NCBI GenBank assembly: GCA_038501195.1
Contig: JBBPUQ010000003.1
Span: forward strand, 1,628,501-1,692,500
Direction: 5' to 3'
DNA from: Nemania diffusa
Lineage: Eukaryota; Ascomycota; Sordariomycetes; Xylariales; Xylariaceae
Length of the DNA: 64,000 nucleotides
Of the stretch, positions 33,883 through 45,100 are shown piece after piece (positions within the stretch are counted from its first letter, which is position 1; the number at the start of each line of letters is the position of its first letter). The notes beneath the pieces are model-generated. The model worked only from the letters and a program-made list of their open reading frames with translations. It was not told the origin of the DNA and made no database searches. Position numbers and translations under genes: made by a program.

Positions 33883-36057
33883 ATGCCCATCTTACTGACC
33901 GTCGCTGGCGGCGCGGGCGTCGCGGGCGACTTTTCAGAAGCTGCGACGATAGACGACGGGTCAAACCACAACGGCGGCTCTGGGTTGGGAGAATGGAGCT
34001 CGCTCATCGGCATTGTGACGGCCATCGTTGGAAACGTCTTAATCGCCCTGGCCCTCAATGTTCAGCGCTACAGCCATATCCAACTGCATCGAAAACGTGT
34101 GGAGGCACGAGAGAGAGCTAAGGAGGCACTGAAGCGCGTTCAGGACAGTCATCGTAACGGCTACGGCGCAATAGAAGCACCGTCCACCAACTCGCCAGTC
34201 GAGGAAGACGACGATGATGATACCGCCACAGAAACTCACCCGCTCGCCCAGTCTTTCGATTCTAATGGGTCAAATTGGACCACGTCCTCAGATGATGCGC
34301 CCAAGGTTGCATCGACCTATCTAAAGTCTCCTTTATGGTGGCTGGGCCAGGTGCTGATGACAGTCGGCGAGATGGGGAACTTCCTGGCTTACGGGTTCGC
34401 GCCGGCATCGATTGTATCACCGCTCGGCGTCGTGGCTCTGATATCCAACTGCGTGATTGCACCTATCTTTTTTGGCGAGATATTTCGCAAGCGAGATTTC
34501 TGGGGTGTAGTTATTGCCGTTGGGGGCGCTATCACCGTGGTTCTTAGTGCCAGGGGGGAAGAAACCAAGTTGGATCCCCACGACGTCTGGGATGCCATCA
34601 CGTCCATGGCGTTCGAGATCTATTTGGGCGTAACCATCTCCCTCATCATCATCCTAATGTGGGCGAGTCCTAGGTACGGGAACAAGACCATTTTAATCGA
34701 TCTGGGTCTAGTGGGACTCTTCGGTTTGTACCCCTTTCCTCTTTCTATCCACGCTACAGAAACTAACAGGTAGCCAGGTGGTTATACTGCCTTGACAACC
34801 AAAGGTGTATCCTCTATGCTTTCTTCGACCCTTCTCAAAGCTTTCGCTACTCCAGTATTTTGGGGTTTGATTATCGTTCTCCTTGGGACCGCAGTGATGC
34901 AGGTTCGTTACGTAAATAAGGCTCTCCAAAGATTCGACTCAACCCAAGTTATACCCATCCAGTTCGTACTATTTACGCTATCTGTAATTATTGGAAGCGC
35001 TGTTCTATATCGGGATTTTGAGCGCACGACCGCAGAACAGGCCGCTAAATTTATTGGCGGTTGTTTACTAACCTTCTTTGGTGTCTTTCTCATCACCACC
35101 GGGCGGGACCACCAGGACGATGATGACCGGTTATCAGACGATGAAAATATCGAAGAGACCATAGGCCTAAGAATTCAAGAAGGATGTGATCCTTACAATG
35201 GCAATGTAGAGCGAACGAGGGAAACTTCGACAAAGGCGATATCTGCATCAACTTCTAGAAGATCGTCACACGCCTCACGAGGCAGCTTCTCGCGCGGTGG
35301 AAGATCCTTGAGAAGTCAACTACCTATAGGCACACCACCAAACCGAAGAACCGATCAGTGCAGCTCACGATCAGTCCTACCTACACCAACCGACACATCC
35401 CCCCTTCTTAACAATCCTTGGAAGAACTCTATTGAAGATCAGTCTTTTATTCATCCTGGTCTTGCCCCGGCAGTTTCAGCAGACAGCGTTCCTACAATTC
35501 ATTCTTTAGTTTCCATTGCCATCTCGGAGCCTATACAGTCTTCAATTAGTGCTCAGTCTCCACTTCCTCCGTCATCTTCTCCAGAGCGCCCAGTAACTCC
35601 ACGTCTTTCCACTCTCCCACTTCGATCTCACAGCCATCATCACTACTCTAACGCTTTTATATCGCCTTCGCCTTTATCATCCACGGTTAGCGCTGTAGTT
35701 TCCGACACCCTTCTCAGGGGAGAAGAGAGCCCCATGAAGAGAAGAAGATCAATAAGGCGGCTAAGACCTACTATCAGATCCAGTCTCTTCGTATCCCAGG
35801 ATGAAGATGACAACGCGAACGCATCTGATCCCTTGCTAGTTACGCATGGCGAAGGTGACCATATCCCCGGTGAATACGAGCCACCGTTAACAAGACAGGA
35901 AACCAGTCGCGGAAGAGCACGTAGCCTTAGTAATACCTTGGGTCAGTTCTTTGGGCGAAAAAAAAGGGGAAGAAGAAATTCAAATCCTGAAATTGGCGAA
36001 AGCCAAGGAAGCGAAGGCAATAACTCGCTTAGTCATGGGCAACAAGACAGTGATTAA
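33883..36057 (+). CDS. NIPA-type magnesium transporter family protein
   Basis: Multi-pass membrane protein of the NIPA (DUF803) family, 706 aa, whose animal members carry Mg2+. Exon 1 is 33883-34723 and exon 2 is 34778-36057. The 54-nt intron (GTTTGT donor, CCAG acceptor) restores GLFGGYTALTTKGVSS. The first span is SLIGIVTAIVGNVLIALALN. A cytosolic loop with an acidic run (EEDDDDDTATE) follows, then the family signature PLWWLGQVLMTVGEMGNFLA and YGFAPASIVSPLGVVALISN, and further spans such as VVIAVGGAITVVLSA and VTISLIIILMWA. Spans end with FIGGCLLTFFGVFLITTG at about residue 405. The last ~300 residues are a Ser/Thr/Arg-rich cytosolic tail (RRSSHASRGS, RRSIRRLRPT), longer than in animal NIPA proteins and probably phosphorylated. 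An ATG at 33863 is out of frame and would start a short upstream frame overlapping the start. Confidence 0.93.
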
Positions 36058-38220
36058 GTGCCCTAGATCAGAGGGAAATTACCACGCATTGGTAGAAGTC
36101 CTATGCCACCGGGGAGCCCGGGACCACTGCTTGCATTGGATAGGAGTTCGTCATTGGCATTTACATCCCGCTTGCTATTGTGTGCTGTTACCGCAGAGGC
36201 GCTGTCTTTATACCCCTTTTTGTTTGTGTCAAAACCTTCCAATTCCTTTACAAACGATATAGAATCCAGAATAGCAACTAATACGAGCCATACTCTTTCA
36301 TTATGTCAATCCATGGCACAATCTAGCTCTGCATGTACTTCCCGTCCCCCGCACCGCCGGCCTGGATAGCGACAGCAATCTTAAAACGCCAACTTTCTTG
36401 CTCTTTCTTGGCAGCAAATAAGCGAGTGCTGAGCTGTGGCGGGCTTTTTTGTGGGAGCTTGGGGTAGGTATTTCCCGGGTCAACCTTCTGTCATTGTATA
36501 TGTGTGCCTGCATCGAGCCGAATCAGCACATCTCATTGCAATCAAACCTGTCAAAAGCGCCACCTGCACGCGTCTTTTGTTTGCTACTCATCTCGTCCTT
36601 CTAGATTCGCGGGGCTTGCATCAGATACTCCAGTGGCTTTCCCTGACAAGGGCTATTTTTATATGAATGTTTCGTCCTACATCTAGAAATGCCCGAGCAC
36701 CTCTGACAGGACAGGGATATGACGGAAGGATTGCAGGCGCTGCATGCTAGGTACACTATCCCACGGGCTTGACTAGATTGCTCGCGTCATTCTTGACTAG
36801 CCTCGTCATCGTATACCCTTCTCCATACCCAGGTACTAGCAATCCCGTACCGACAGGCGCCACCAAGATCTCGGGCCCGGTTTAATACCGTCCCACTGTC
36901 AATGATCCGCGAGGCGTCAACAATAAATGGGGAAGCTTGCCGATCCTGCTCGACACAACCCTAAGGGACTAACGATGTGGAATACTCCTATTCTGAGTCT
37001 CTAAGTCTATTTCATACAATCCATCAAGTCTAGGGTCTCCTAAGATGGCTGAGCTGGGTAACGTATAGAAGCCCCAGAAGATTGAGCACAGGAACCCCGG
37101 CTAGCATACTTTACGCACTCAATAGCTAGACCTTCACAATGGTCATACTTAACTCCAGTGTGAATTTCTGCCTTTTTTTCTTTTTTGTGTATATTAAGTT
37201 GTCTTTCTGACCTCGTATAAGCTCGACCCGATCCGATATACCGCGTTAGTCCAGCAGCAGACAGCATGCAGATAGCTGTAGACGTCGATCAGATGTCACG
37301 TCAGGTTACAGTTGTTACCGAGGGTAATTATAGGTAACCCCACCAATAGATCAGCACTTGGAGGGAGACTGCGACATCATACCGCTGTCATGGAGGGATT
37401 GCAGGCTCGCGACATTGGCCAATGAGAGCTGTGATTGCGTCTAGGAGCCCATAGGGGATTTACTCTCTCGTCGGGAAAAGTTTCTTGTCATGGTTGGGTA
37501 CGGAACCGACCTGCATGCAGAGGATCGCGGCTGCAGCAGGGGGAAGAGCTTAAGTCTTGACGCGATCCATTTTATGCCTCCTCGCTACATGGTAGGGCTG
37601 TGAGGTTGCAGTTGCGTTCCTAGAGAGACTAGTCCTAGACCAGGTAGTGGGCGTTTCTATCCGGACACACGAGACATATGATGCTTCGAGGGGATTCGGG
37701 ACTGAAAAGACCGTCATCCGATACTAGGTGATTTCGATAGATACCGGTTGAAAGCGGGCATATTCTAAATGAAGAGTTCATCAAGATCATGAACACTTCC
37801 ATGGACCTTCTCTTGGCTCAGCATCGCCATCAGGTTGACGCGTCCTCGTATCGGTTAGCGAGATTCGCTTACAGGATAGACTCCAACCCAGACCGTTACG
37901 TTCGCTTGATAGAGTATGAGGCTCATACGAGAACACCTACGTAGAGAAAGTAGCGGGTTTCCAGGGCAGGAGAAGCAGAATCAGAACAACACCCAGTGCA
38001 AGGGAGAACCGCAAATTTTTAACATTAAAAAAAAAGGCAACTAGTTTTGAAATATCAAACGCTGTCCCAATCATGAATATAACCTTTATAGCCTATTTCC
38101 TCGTGACCTGTCTTATGTCGTGCCCAATCCGTAACCTCCGTATCAAAATATCTAGATAGCCAAGTAAACCAGTACCAGTAGTCCTACATGGAAAAAAAAT
38201 AAACAAGCCCAGCTTTTGTT
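36058..38220. other. Intergenic, convergent 3' regions
   Basis: Spacer between the convergent NIPA-type and bHLH genes. No gene is supported. Open frames are below 105 codons and lack motifs. A purine run with ten A lies near 38030, and the last 100 bases (AT-rich) should be the bHLH 3' untranslated region. Confidence 0.55.
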
Positions 38221-39186
38221 TCAGGGCATAGACGGGGGTTCCAGGAACGTAGAGCCCTCGGGGCCGCCAGGGCCGCCCTCGCACCGGCCAAACAGCCAAC
38301 GGAGCCTCTCCATGTTGTCCCGGAGCTCGTCCCTCTCGCCCTCGAGAACGGCACACTCCCGCTCCAGCGCCTTGATGTGCCTCCTGGCCATCTCGAGGAC
38401 CTCGGCCTTGCTGACCCGCCGGTCTCCGGCGTCTAGGTCGCCGCCCTCGTCCCCCTCGCCGCTCTGCATCCGCTCGGGCAGGGCGCTCAGGAGGCTCTCG
38501 AAGTGCGCGTTCAGCCGGTTGCGGTACTGCTTCTCGACGTTGTTGTGCGTCTCGCGGCTCTTGCGCTCCTCGGCCGTCGCCGGCGGGTTGTGGTGCGTGT
38601 TCTTGGACGTACGGGACGCGCTGCGCAGCTTCGACCTGCTGCTCGCCGCCGCCGCCGCTGAGGCGGCCGACGAGGCCACGGCCAGGCCCTCGGCCGTGTA
38701 CCCCTGGTATGGGTGCTTCGACTTCCGCTGGCGGGAGGACGACTTGCTCTTCTTGTGGTGGTGCCCCGCCGTCGGGGACAGCTCTGGCGGGCTCGCGACT
38801 ACGCCTGCCGGCCCTTGCCCGTGCGAATACATGTAGTTGTAGACGTCGACATGGCTGCTGATCCCTGATTCCGGCGTCACCGACTGCGGGAACGACGAAT
38901 CGTACGATCCTGCCCTGGACGCGATAAATGAGGCGCTGCTTGATGACTCCGGGTTCCCATCAGTGGAACTGTACTCGTGTGTTGGGTAAACCTGGCTGCT
39001 ATTGGCCCTGTAGAACGCACGTGGGTGGCTCTGAAACCCGGAGAGATTATCTGTAGCACCGCTTGCTGGTATGGCGGTGGGATAATACCCTTGGGTGTTG
39101 TGATGACTGTTCGTGCTAGGCGCCCTCGTTGTGTAGAAGGCAGCTTCAGTGGCGATCGTCGACGGTTGATAGTCCGCCGAAGACAT
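38221..39186 (-). CDS. bHLH transcription factor
   Basis: Basic helix-loop-helix DNA-binding protein, 321 aa, single exon, ATG 39186 and TGA 38221. The first ~200 residues are Ser/Thr/Tyr-rich and disordered, with an Ala/Ser run (AVASSAASAAAAASSRSK) before the DNA-binding domain. The basic region (about 203-216) reads ERKSRETHNNVEKQYRNRLN, with the His-x-x-x-Glu-x-x-x-Arg pattern (HNNVEKQYR) that contacts E-box DNA. Helix 1 is AHFESLLSALPERM. The loop is Gly/Asp/Glu-rich (about 15 residues), and helix 2 is RVSKAEVLEMARRHIKALER. The helix continues as a possible leucine-zipper-like coiled coil (ECAVLEGERDELRDNMERLR). It would bind as a dimer in the nucleus. The 3' half of the gene is markedly GC-rich. 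The target pathway is unknown. Confidence 0.93.
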   Translation of the reverse strand: MSSADYQPSTIATEAAFYTTRAPSTNSHHNTQGYYPTAIPASGATDNLSGFQSHPRAFYRANSSQVYPTHEYSSTDGNPESSSSASFIASRAGSYDSSFPQSVTPESGISSHVDVYNYMYSHGQGPAGVVASPPELSPTAGHHHKKSKSSSRQRKSKHPYQGYTAEGLAVASSAASAAAAASSRSKLRSASRTSKNTHHNPPATAEERKSRETHNNVEKQYRNRLNAHFESLLSALPERMQSGEGDEGGDLDAGDRRVSKAEVLEMARRHIKALERECAVLEGERDELRDNMERLRWLFGRCEGGPGGPEGSTFLEPPSMP

Positions 39187-40664
39187 CTAAGCCTCTTGGT
39201 TAGCTACCCGGGGTTCTTATAAGCCCTTTTGCGATGCTAGATATAAACCCCCATTTCGATGAGGAACACCGTTCTTCACCTCCCGCACACGAATATCTTC
39301 CAGTTGTACTCACGCATAGAAATATTCGTGGCGAGAAGTAGAGGCGAGCGCTCTGACGAGGCGAGTGCGTCTGGTATCGACGACGAGTGCCTATAGAGAC
39401 TTTAGAGAACAACGTACATGTAGTTGTTGGGCGATGGGATCATCGTATGTCCGATCTATATGTCCCGTGTTCCACATCTTAGGCTTTGAGTTCTTTTTCG
39501 ATTCTGACGTTAATACGCTGTTGTATGCAGTATTCGTTGATTCGATGTTCAGCTGCCAAGGATGGTGGTTGAGTTGTATGTTGTTGTTGGTGTTGCCACT
39601 CGAGGGGTGAGAGAAGGCTATCGTGATCATGTCTCCCTCTAAGTAGCTACTGCAGGGTTATCCCGTCGTCTTTTAAGTAATCCATGACCACACGTTGCTG
39701 CAATAGCCAGGTAATACCAAGGGATGTGATTGTCTCCGTATTGTCCATAAGCCAATCCAACGTCGTTGGTGCAATTTGGGCTCTGAAACAAGCAAGTTAA
39801 AAGCCCCAGTAGGCAGTAGGACGGTCTGACCCCCCCAGCAGCAGGATTTTTATGCTATGTGCCGGGCATGTTTAAGTCATTAGGCATGTTTGTGTCTTCT
39901 CAGGCTCTTCGAGTTCACTAACCACCTCCCGCTTACTGCTCTGGTAGGACCCCCCAAAATAACTCGAACGCGGAAGCTCGGTACCTCTGCACGTTGCCGC
40001 AACGATACAAGATCCGTCCTATCTGCAAAGCCCGCCGATATCCACGTGGAGATTTCAAATATCGGAAGACTCTGCTGAGCCAATCGAGTTAAGTCCAGTT
40101 TGAAACTGGCTTGGTTTGCTTAGACATAGATCTACCTTGGTAGTTTCCCCCCCCACCACGGTAACCATGAACAGGTTTACGAGCGACGAATGAACGAATG
40201 CTACGATAGCGCGTCGAGTTCTCTGTTCTCTCTCCTCAGACTACATCGTGTTTCCTAGTTGACAGGGAGTTACACCCGCGATTGGGCCCTCAGCCCTAAG
40301 TGACGGACCTGGACCTCACTCCCTCCCATGCTAACAGATTGTCCATCTACCGTTGAAGCGGAAACGTAGATGTGCTAGCATGGTTTGATCTCAGATACGC
40401 TCTTAGCAGCACTGCCCAGCGGATCTAAGTATTCGAATTCATTCTGGCCCTGAAAGTGTTTTGACTTTGCCACAAGCCACTCGAAAAAAAATAGCTACAT
40501 GCAGGTCTTGAAACTTCCTTCCTGAAGCGGACCACTCATACAACCAACCCACGATCATCGGATGAAAATCAAGACAGTGGTACGACAAGGTTCTAAAGAG
40601 GTTAAAAGTCGGCGTTCCAGTATATTGGTGCTATATAAGCAGACCCTCGTAGCCTAGCATCAAG

Positions 40665-40910
40665 ATGCCGTGCAACTGTATAGATACACCTATCCTATCT
40701 CCCACTATACAGCCTCATCCGGGGAACAGGCCGAAGTCTCTCTCGTTTTACTCGGAGGGCTCTCATAACTTTGCCACCTATGGCAGACTCGAGGCAACGA
40801 GTATAGCCGAACCGATCCTTGAAAAAATGGCTTACATCAGGATGGATCTGGAAGCATATCGCGGGTTACATCACATCGAGCAGGGGTATTTTTCCATGGT
40901 TGTTGCTTGA
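40665..40910 (+). CDS. Hypothetical short reading frame (doubtful)
   Basis: ATG at 40665, TGA at 40908, 81 codons. The sequence (MPCNCIDTPILSPTIQPHPG, LEATSIAEPILEKMAYIRMD) is not obviously random but matches no family I know and has no signal peptide. A CTATATAAGC box lies 34-25 bases before the ATG, which is unusually close if it were the true TATA element. Listed only because of that pairing. Confidence 0.15.
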   Translation: MPCNCIDTPILSPTIQPHPGNRPKSLSFYSEGSHNFATYGRLEATSIAEPILEKMAYIRMDLEAYRGLHHIEQGYFSMVVA

Positions 40911-42157
40911 TGGGCTATGTACTATTACCTGTCTTACCTACAGAAATAATCTGCAACCAGGGGTCTAACTCGGTGCGGAGGAATCCCACAGCATATTGGA
41001 GGAGTCTTCTTCTGCTTTCCTATTAGTAGAATCCCGGTCGCCTTAGGATCGCTGCACGCTGCTCTCGGTCCCGATGCTCATTCACAGACGGCCGCGGATT
41101 CCGGTGTAAGTACTTTACACGGCTCAGGAATCGCCATAGAACACAGACTTGCGGATTCTAGGACGGGCAGACAGGAAGAATATCCCACCTGGAGATTCCT
41201 CACGACTATTTCTGCGCAGCCTCTGAGGTGTTGACAGGTGCAAATGGACGACCCTGGCAATTTTATGCCCTTCCAGACAAGTCTGGGGCTTGCATACGAT
41301 AAGTGTCAGCCCCCTACCCGATCTGGGCTATTCGCTGTTGAAACATGCATAAAGGATGCAAGGTTGCTACCCGCGGTATGAGGTTAGTGCAAAAAGACCC
41401 CGGTACAATACTGGTAACCTGAATAATAGACTCCATGCCCTTGGACCGTGGACCCCATTTTCGATCGATAAGTTGGCGTGCCACGGTGCCACGAGATGCT
41501 GTAGTCGACGAGCATTTTCATTCACCTACCCGTGCGACGATACAACCCACCTATTTTAATAGGAGTCCTTCGCTGCATCTCCGTTTTTCTCCAAGTGACA
41601 GGAGGCAAAGCAAACAGTAGCTAGGTCTGTCTCTGAGCTCACTTCGCGTGATTTTCCTGCTCTGCCTATCCGAAAGATCCCGTGGCTGCTGACGATGCTC
41701 TGCATGCACTGACTGCATCACAACGCGTACACGGGCCTTCCTGGTAGAATTCCTGGTAGACGGGCACCCCCAGGCAGCTCGAGCGTCCCGCCATTCACTC
41801 ATTGATTCACTCGTTCAGCGATCTAACAGCCAGCAGCCTTGACAAATCCTAGCCAGGTTCGCGGCCGTCACCCGAGACGACTCGGCACTCTTGTCTCGCT
41901 GCAGGTCAGATTAGCCCTGGTGTATATAAGGCATGTTATACAGTTGGGAATCGCCGGCGAATCATTCCGACGGCCAGGTACTCAGTAGAGTCCGCCTGCC
42001 GGGCTCGATTGATGGGGGGACGGCCTCCTGTCTCACGGGTAGCTGCATGTCACCCCGGTATGCCCAGTAAAACTCCGGCAGAGAATTGGCGGCGAGAAAG
42101 AAACTAGACTGGTGCCGGCTACGTCGCCATGCAGTCCTTACTTACGTACCTCTCGCT

Positions 42158-42181
42158 ATCCATCCATCCATCCATCCATCC
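42158..42181. repeat. (ATCC)6 microsatellite
   Basis: Six perfect tetranucleotide units in intergenic DNA. No function is implied. Confidence 0.9.
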
Positions 42182-45100
42182 CTACCCAGCACTCCCCGCT
42201 GGGCACAGCGCATTGGGGCATTGGGGCATTTGGAGAGCAGCATGTGGCTAGTGGCTAGTGGTTCTCAGATATTTTATCACCGGCTTTGTTCTCCTTCTAC
42301 GCGAGAGTATCTCCCTAGTTCCCCCCATCTACCTAGCCAAATAAAACCGCAATGGGCCACCAGAGCCTATGTTCCCGGCTTAAAGATCCACGATGTGCTT
42401 GCGGCGATAGCCTCGCTTGTCCCCCCACCTACCAGAGATCTACCTAGCCGGCCCTCCACTGTTGCAATTACCAGCGCCAGGTGGAAGCCCGCATGAGCAA
42501 CATGAGCACTCGCTCCTAAGTGGTCGCGACCTCAGCCGACAGACGAGAGTCGAGTAGTCCAGGCACCGGAGATTTGACCCAACCCCCCAAGTCCCTCGAG
42601 ATGCACGGAATTGAGCTGGGTTGCATTATAGATCTGCGTTCAATCGAGGTCTGACGTATCACACGTGTTGAGGCTCATGATGACTTCTCTCGTGTTCGGT
42701 TGCTTTTGATACCAAAGGCAAGTAGCTAACAGCTTGATAGGCCAGCGCGTTGCGTGGGATTATCCGAGTCAACCGAGAGGCGTTATACTAAGCCCGGTGG
42801 CAATACTGGAACCGCGTTGAATTCGTGTTCGAGTAACATTGGGCACAGTCTCGCTTGCCTACATACTACATGGAACCCCATTGTGTGATTAGGCCTTTTG
42901 GGCTTTTCCAAGAATACACCGCAATGACGCTGCAAATAAATTATAAGGGTTCTCGGACGTACCGACACCTCTGCGCGGCGTGGGAACATGCCGGCGCCTC
43001 GATTCACCCTCTACGAGTCAACTGTAACACCATAGCGAGCGGGTTGCTAACTCGCCATGAACATGTGATGGCATGTCGGCCTTATCACTCGAGTATACTG
43101 CTGATACGAAACAGATCACTTCATGATGACTCGGCGTGCGGCATCACATATATAGCTAGGCTGGCCCCCTTTGAGAGCAGTGGTTAGACATATTGTGTAG
43201 TACTTAGCTCAGCCTTGCAACCATCAACCACCTAATGTAACCACTACGGCGCCTGGCATGAGCATGGATATAACGGGCCTATCACACTCAAATTAAGAGG
43301 ATATTGAGACAGGGTGGAACGACCAATACCTATCTCAACCTATTCTGTTGCCTGCCTCGCGCTCTGTCATTTGCCAATGCTTATCTCAAATCTTTAAACT
43401 AATTAACCAACGGGTAGCCGATGCGACACTGGCTGACGCGCGCCTGATGAATACAACAACACTTGACCTTAATTTTATAGCTTGCCCGCATACCACGGCC
43501 GGCGTTCTAGAAGGCATATTCATCCTAAACCTCGATCTATTAGGTATCACGAGGGAGTCAGTCGCCGGGGGCCAGGAAAGAGATAAAGGACTAACACATG
43601 CTTGACCCCTTGAATCTCGATAGGTGTAAAACTCTCATGACATTCACTGTAAGCATTCTTCTAATAATACCTTTTTGACTCTGAGTTTGCCCCCACGTGT
43701 GGTGCCTCATTCTATATATCAAAGAGCCAGGCAGTGAGTAAGTCTACTGAAGTCAGAACACTTCCCAAGATATATAATTCCAAATCTTCATTTTTGCATT
43801 TCTCTCAGAAACGGGCGTCTATTGCTTATGATACATATTATTAGGATACCTGTTGCATTGCCTCACGGCAGCCTACTCATGTCAGAGCCAAGCAGCTATC
43901 GCTTACATCCAAGCATCTCAGCAGCATCGAGTCTGCGGTCATGTGTACGCGTTTGGGTTTTTTTTTTTTGCACTTTCTATCACTTGGCAATTCCTGTAAA
44001 ATAACATTGCATGTAGGCTATATTTCGAGATTGGTGAATTCTCTAAAGCATACAAGCATGGTCACTACAACTTCCCTAATTCTCCAATTCTCTAAGTGAG
44101 ATTTACATTTTCTCTTATCACACTAATTCACTCGCATTAATCTACCTTGTTCTTTTAATCACTACAAGCCGAGTATATAACCGTATATTCATCAGCGAGC
44201 GTGCATATTACTTGACGCGTTCTGGAAACTAAACCCAGAAGTTGAATGAGTGTCTAGGTGAACGATAGCGTCCAGGGTTTTGATGTAGGTCCTACCCCGC
44301 TCTTCCCACGAGGCATAGTAAGCGAAGGCGGGCGGATCGAGATGCATACGCGATATTCAGGAACCAGTTCGTGATAAGCTTCTACTGTATATCCCCGCCC
44401 TATCTAGTGAACACCCAATGCTAAAATGGGCATAGAAGATGAGGATGGAACTATAGACGGATCCCCCTTCCATAGCTTAATTTAGGTAAGCTCGGGTCTT
44501 GATGCTATCTAAGGGAGGACTGCCTACCAGCTACGGTAACCCGGGAAATCCTACCCGTGGGTTCTCAAAAGTCGGTCGGCATCGGTCCCGTAGTCGAGAA
44601 TGTGAACATCATATCACTAACTATGATTCTCCTCTTCTCTCGACGCGCTCCCTTGGGATCTTACAACGCGCGAAACACTCTGACTGCGTGAAGCATACGA
44701 GCTGTGCTTGATCCTCCTCTCCAACAGCGAGGATAGGACTTCCTAGTCGCTGACCTACCAACGTAGAGGCAAAGGAACGGAGCGTTATAGGACTCGAGAA
44801 CACCCCACGCTTTTGACAGGCGAATCCAAATTTATAGGAACATTAATAATGATGGGGGTCGTAGTGATCCTCCGTATATGGCAGAAGTTCGAAACTGGCG
44901 AACCCTGACCAGCTGAGCAAGTAGGTGTGTGCATGTGTCCAGTGAGATACCTACCAAGTAGACAGGGCAGGAGGATTAGAGTCCTAGACTATCTGGGTTC
45001 GTCTCGTCGCCATCTCATAATGAGTGATATGATGTCGCCCTAATGCTGCCCGAAGTTGCAGAGCGAGAGAGCGAGTGTGGAGAGTTTTTGCTTTTTGCTA

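Noticed and set aside
42783..43187. Overlapping opposite-strand frames of 74 and 110 codons
   Set aside because: Neither shows a motif or a spliced extension; mutual overlap on both strands is expected by chance at this base composition.
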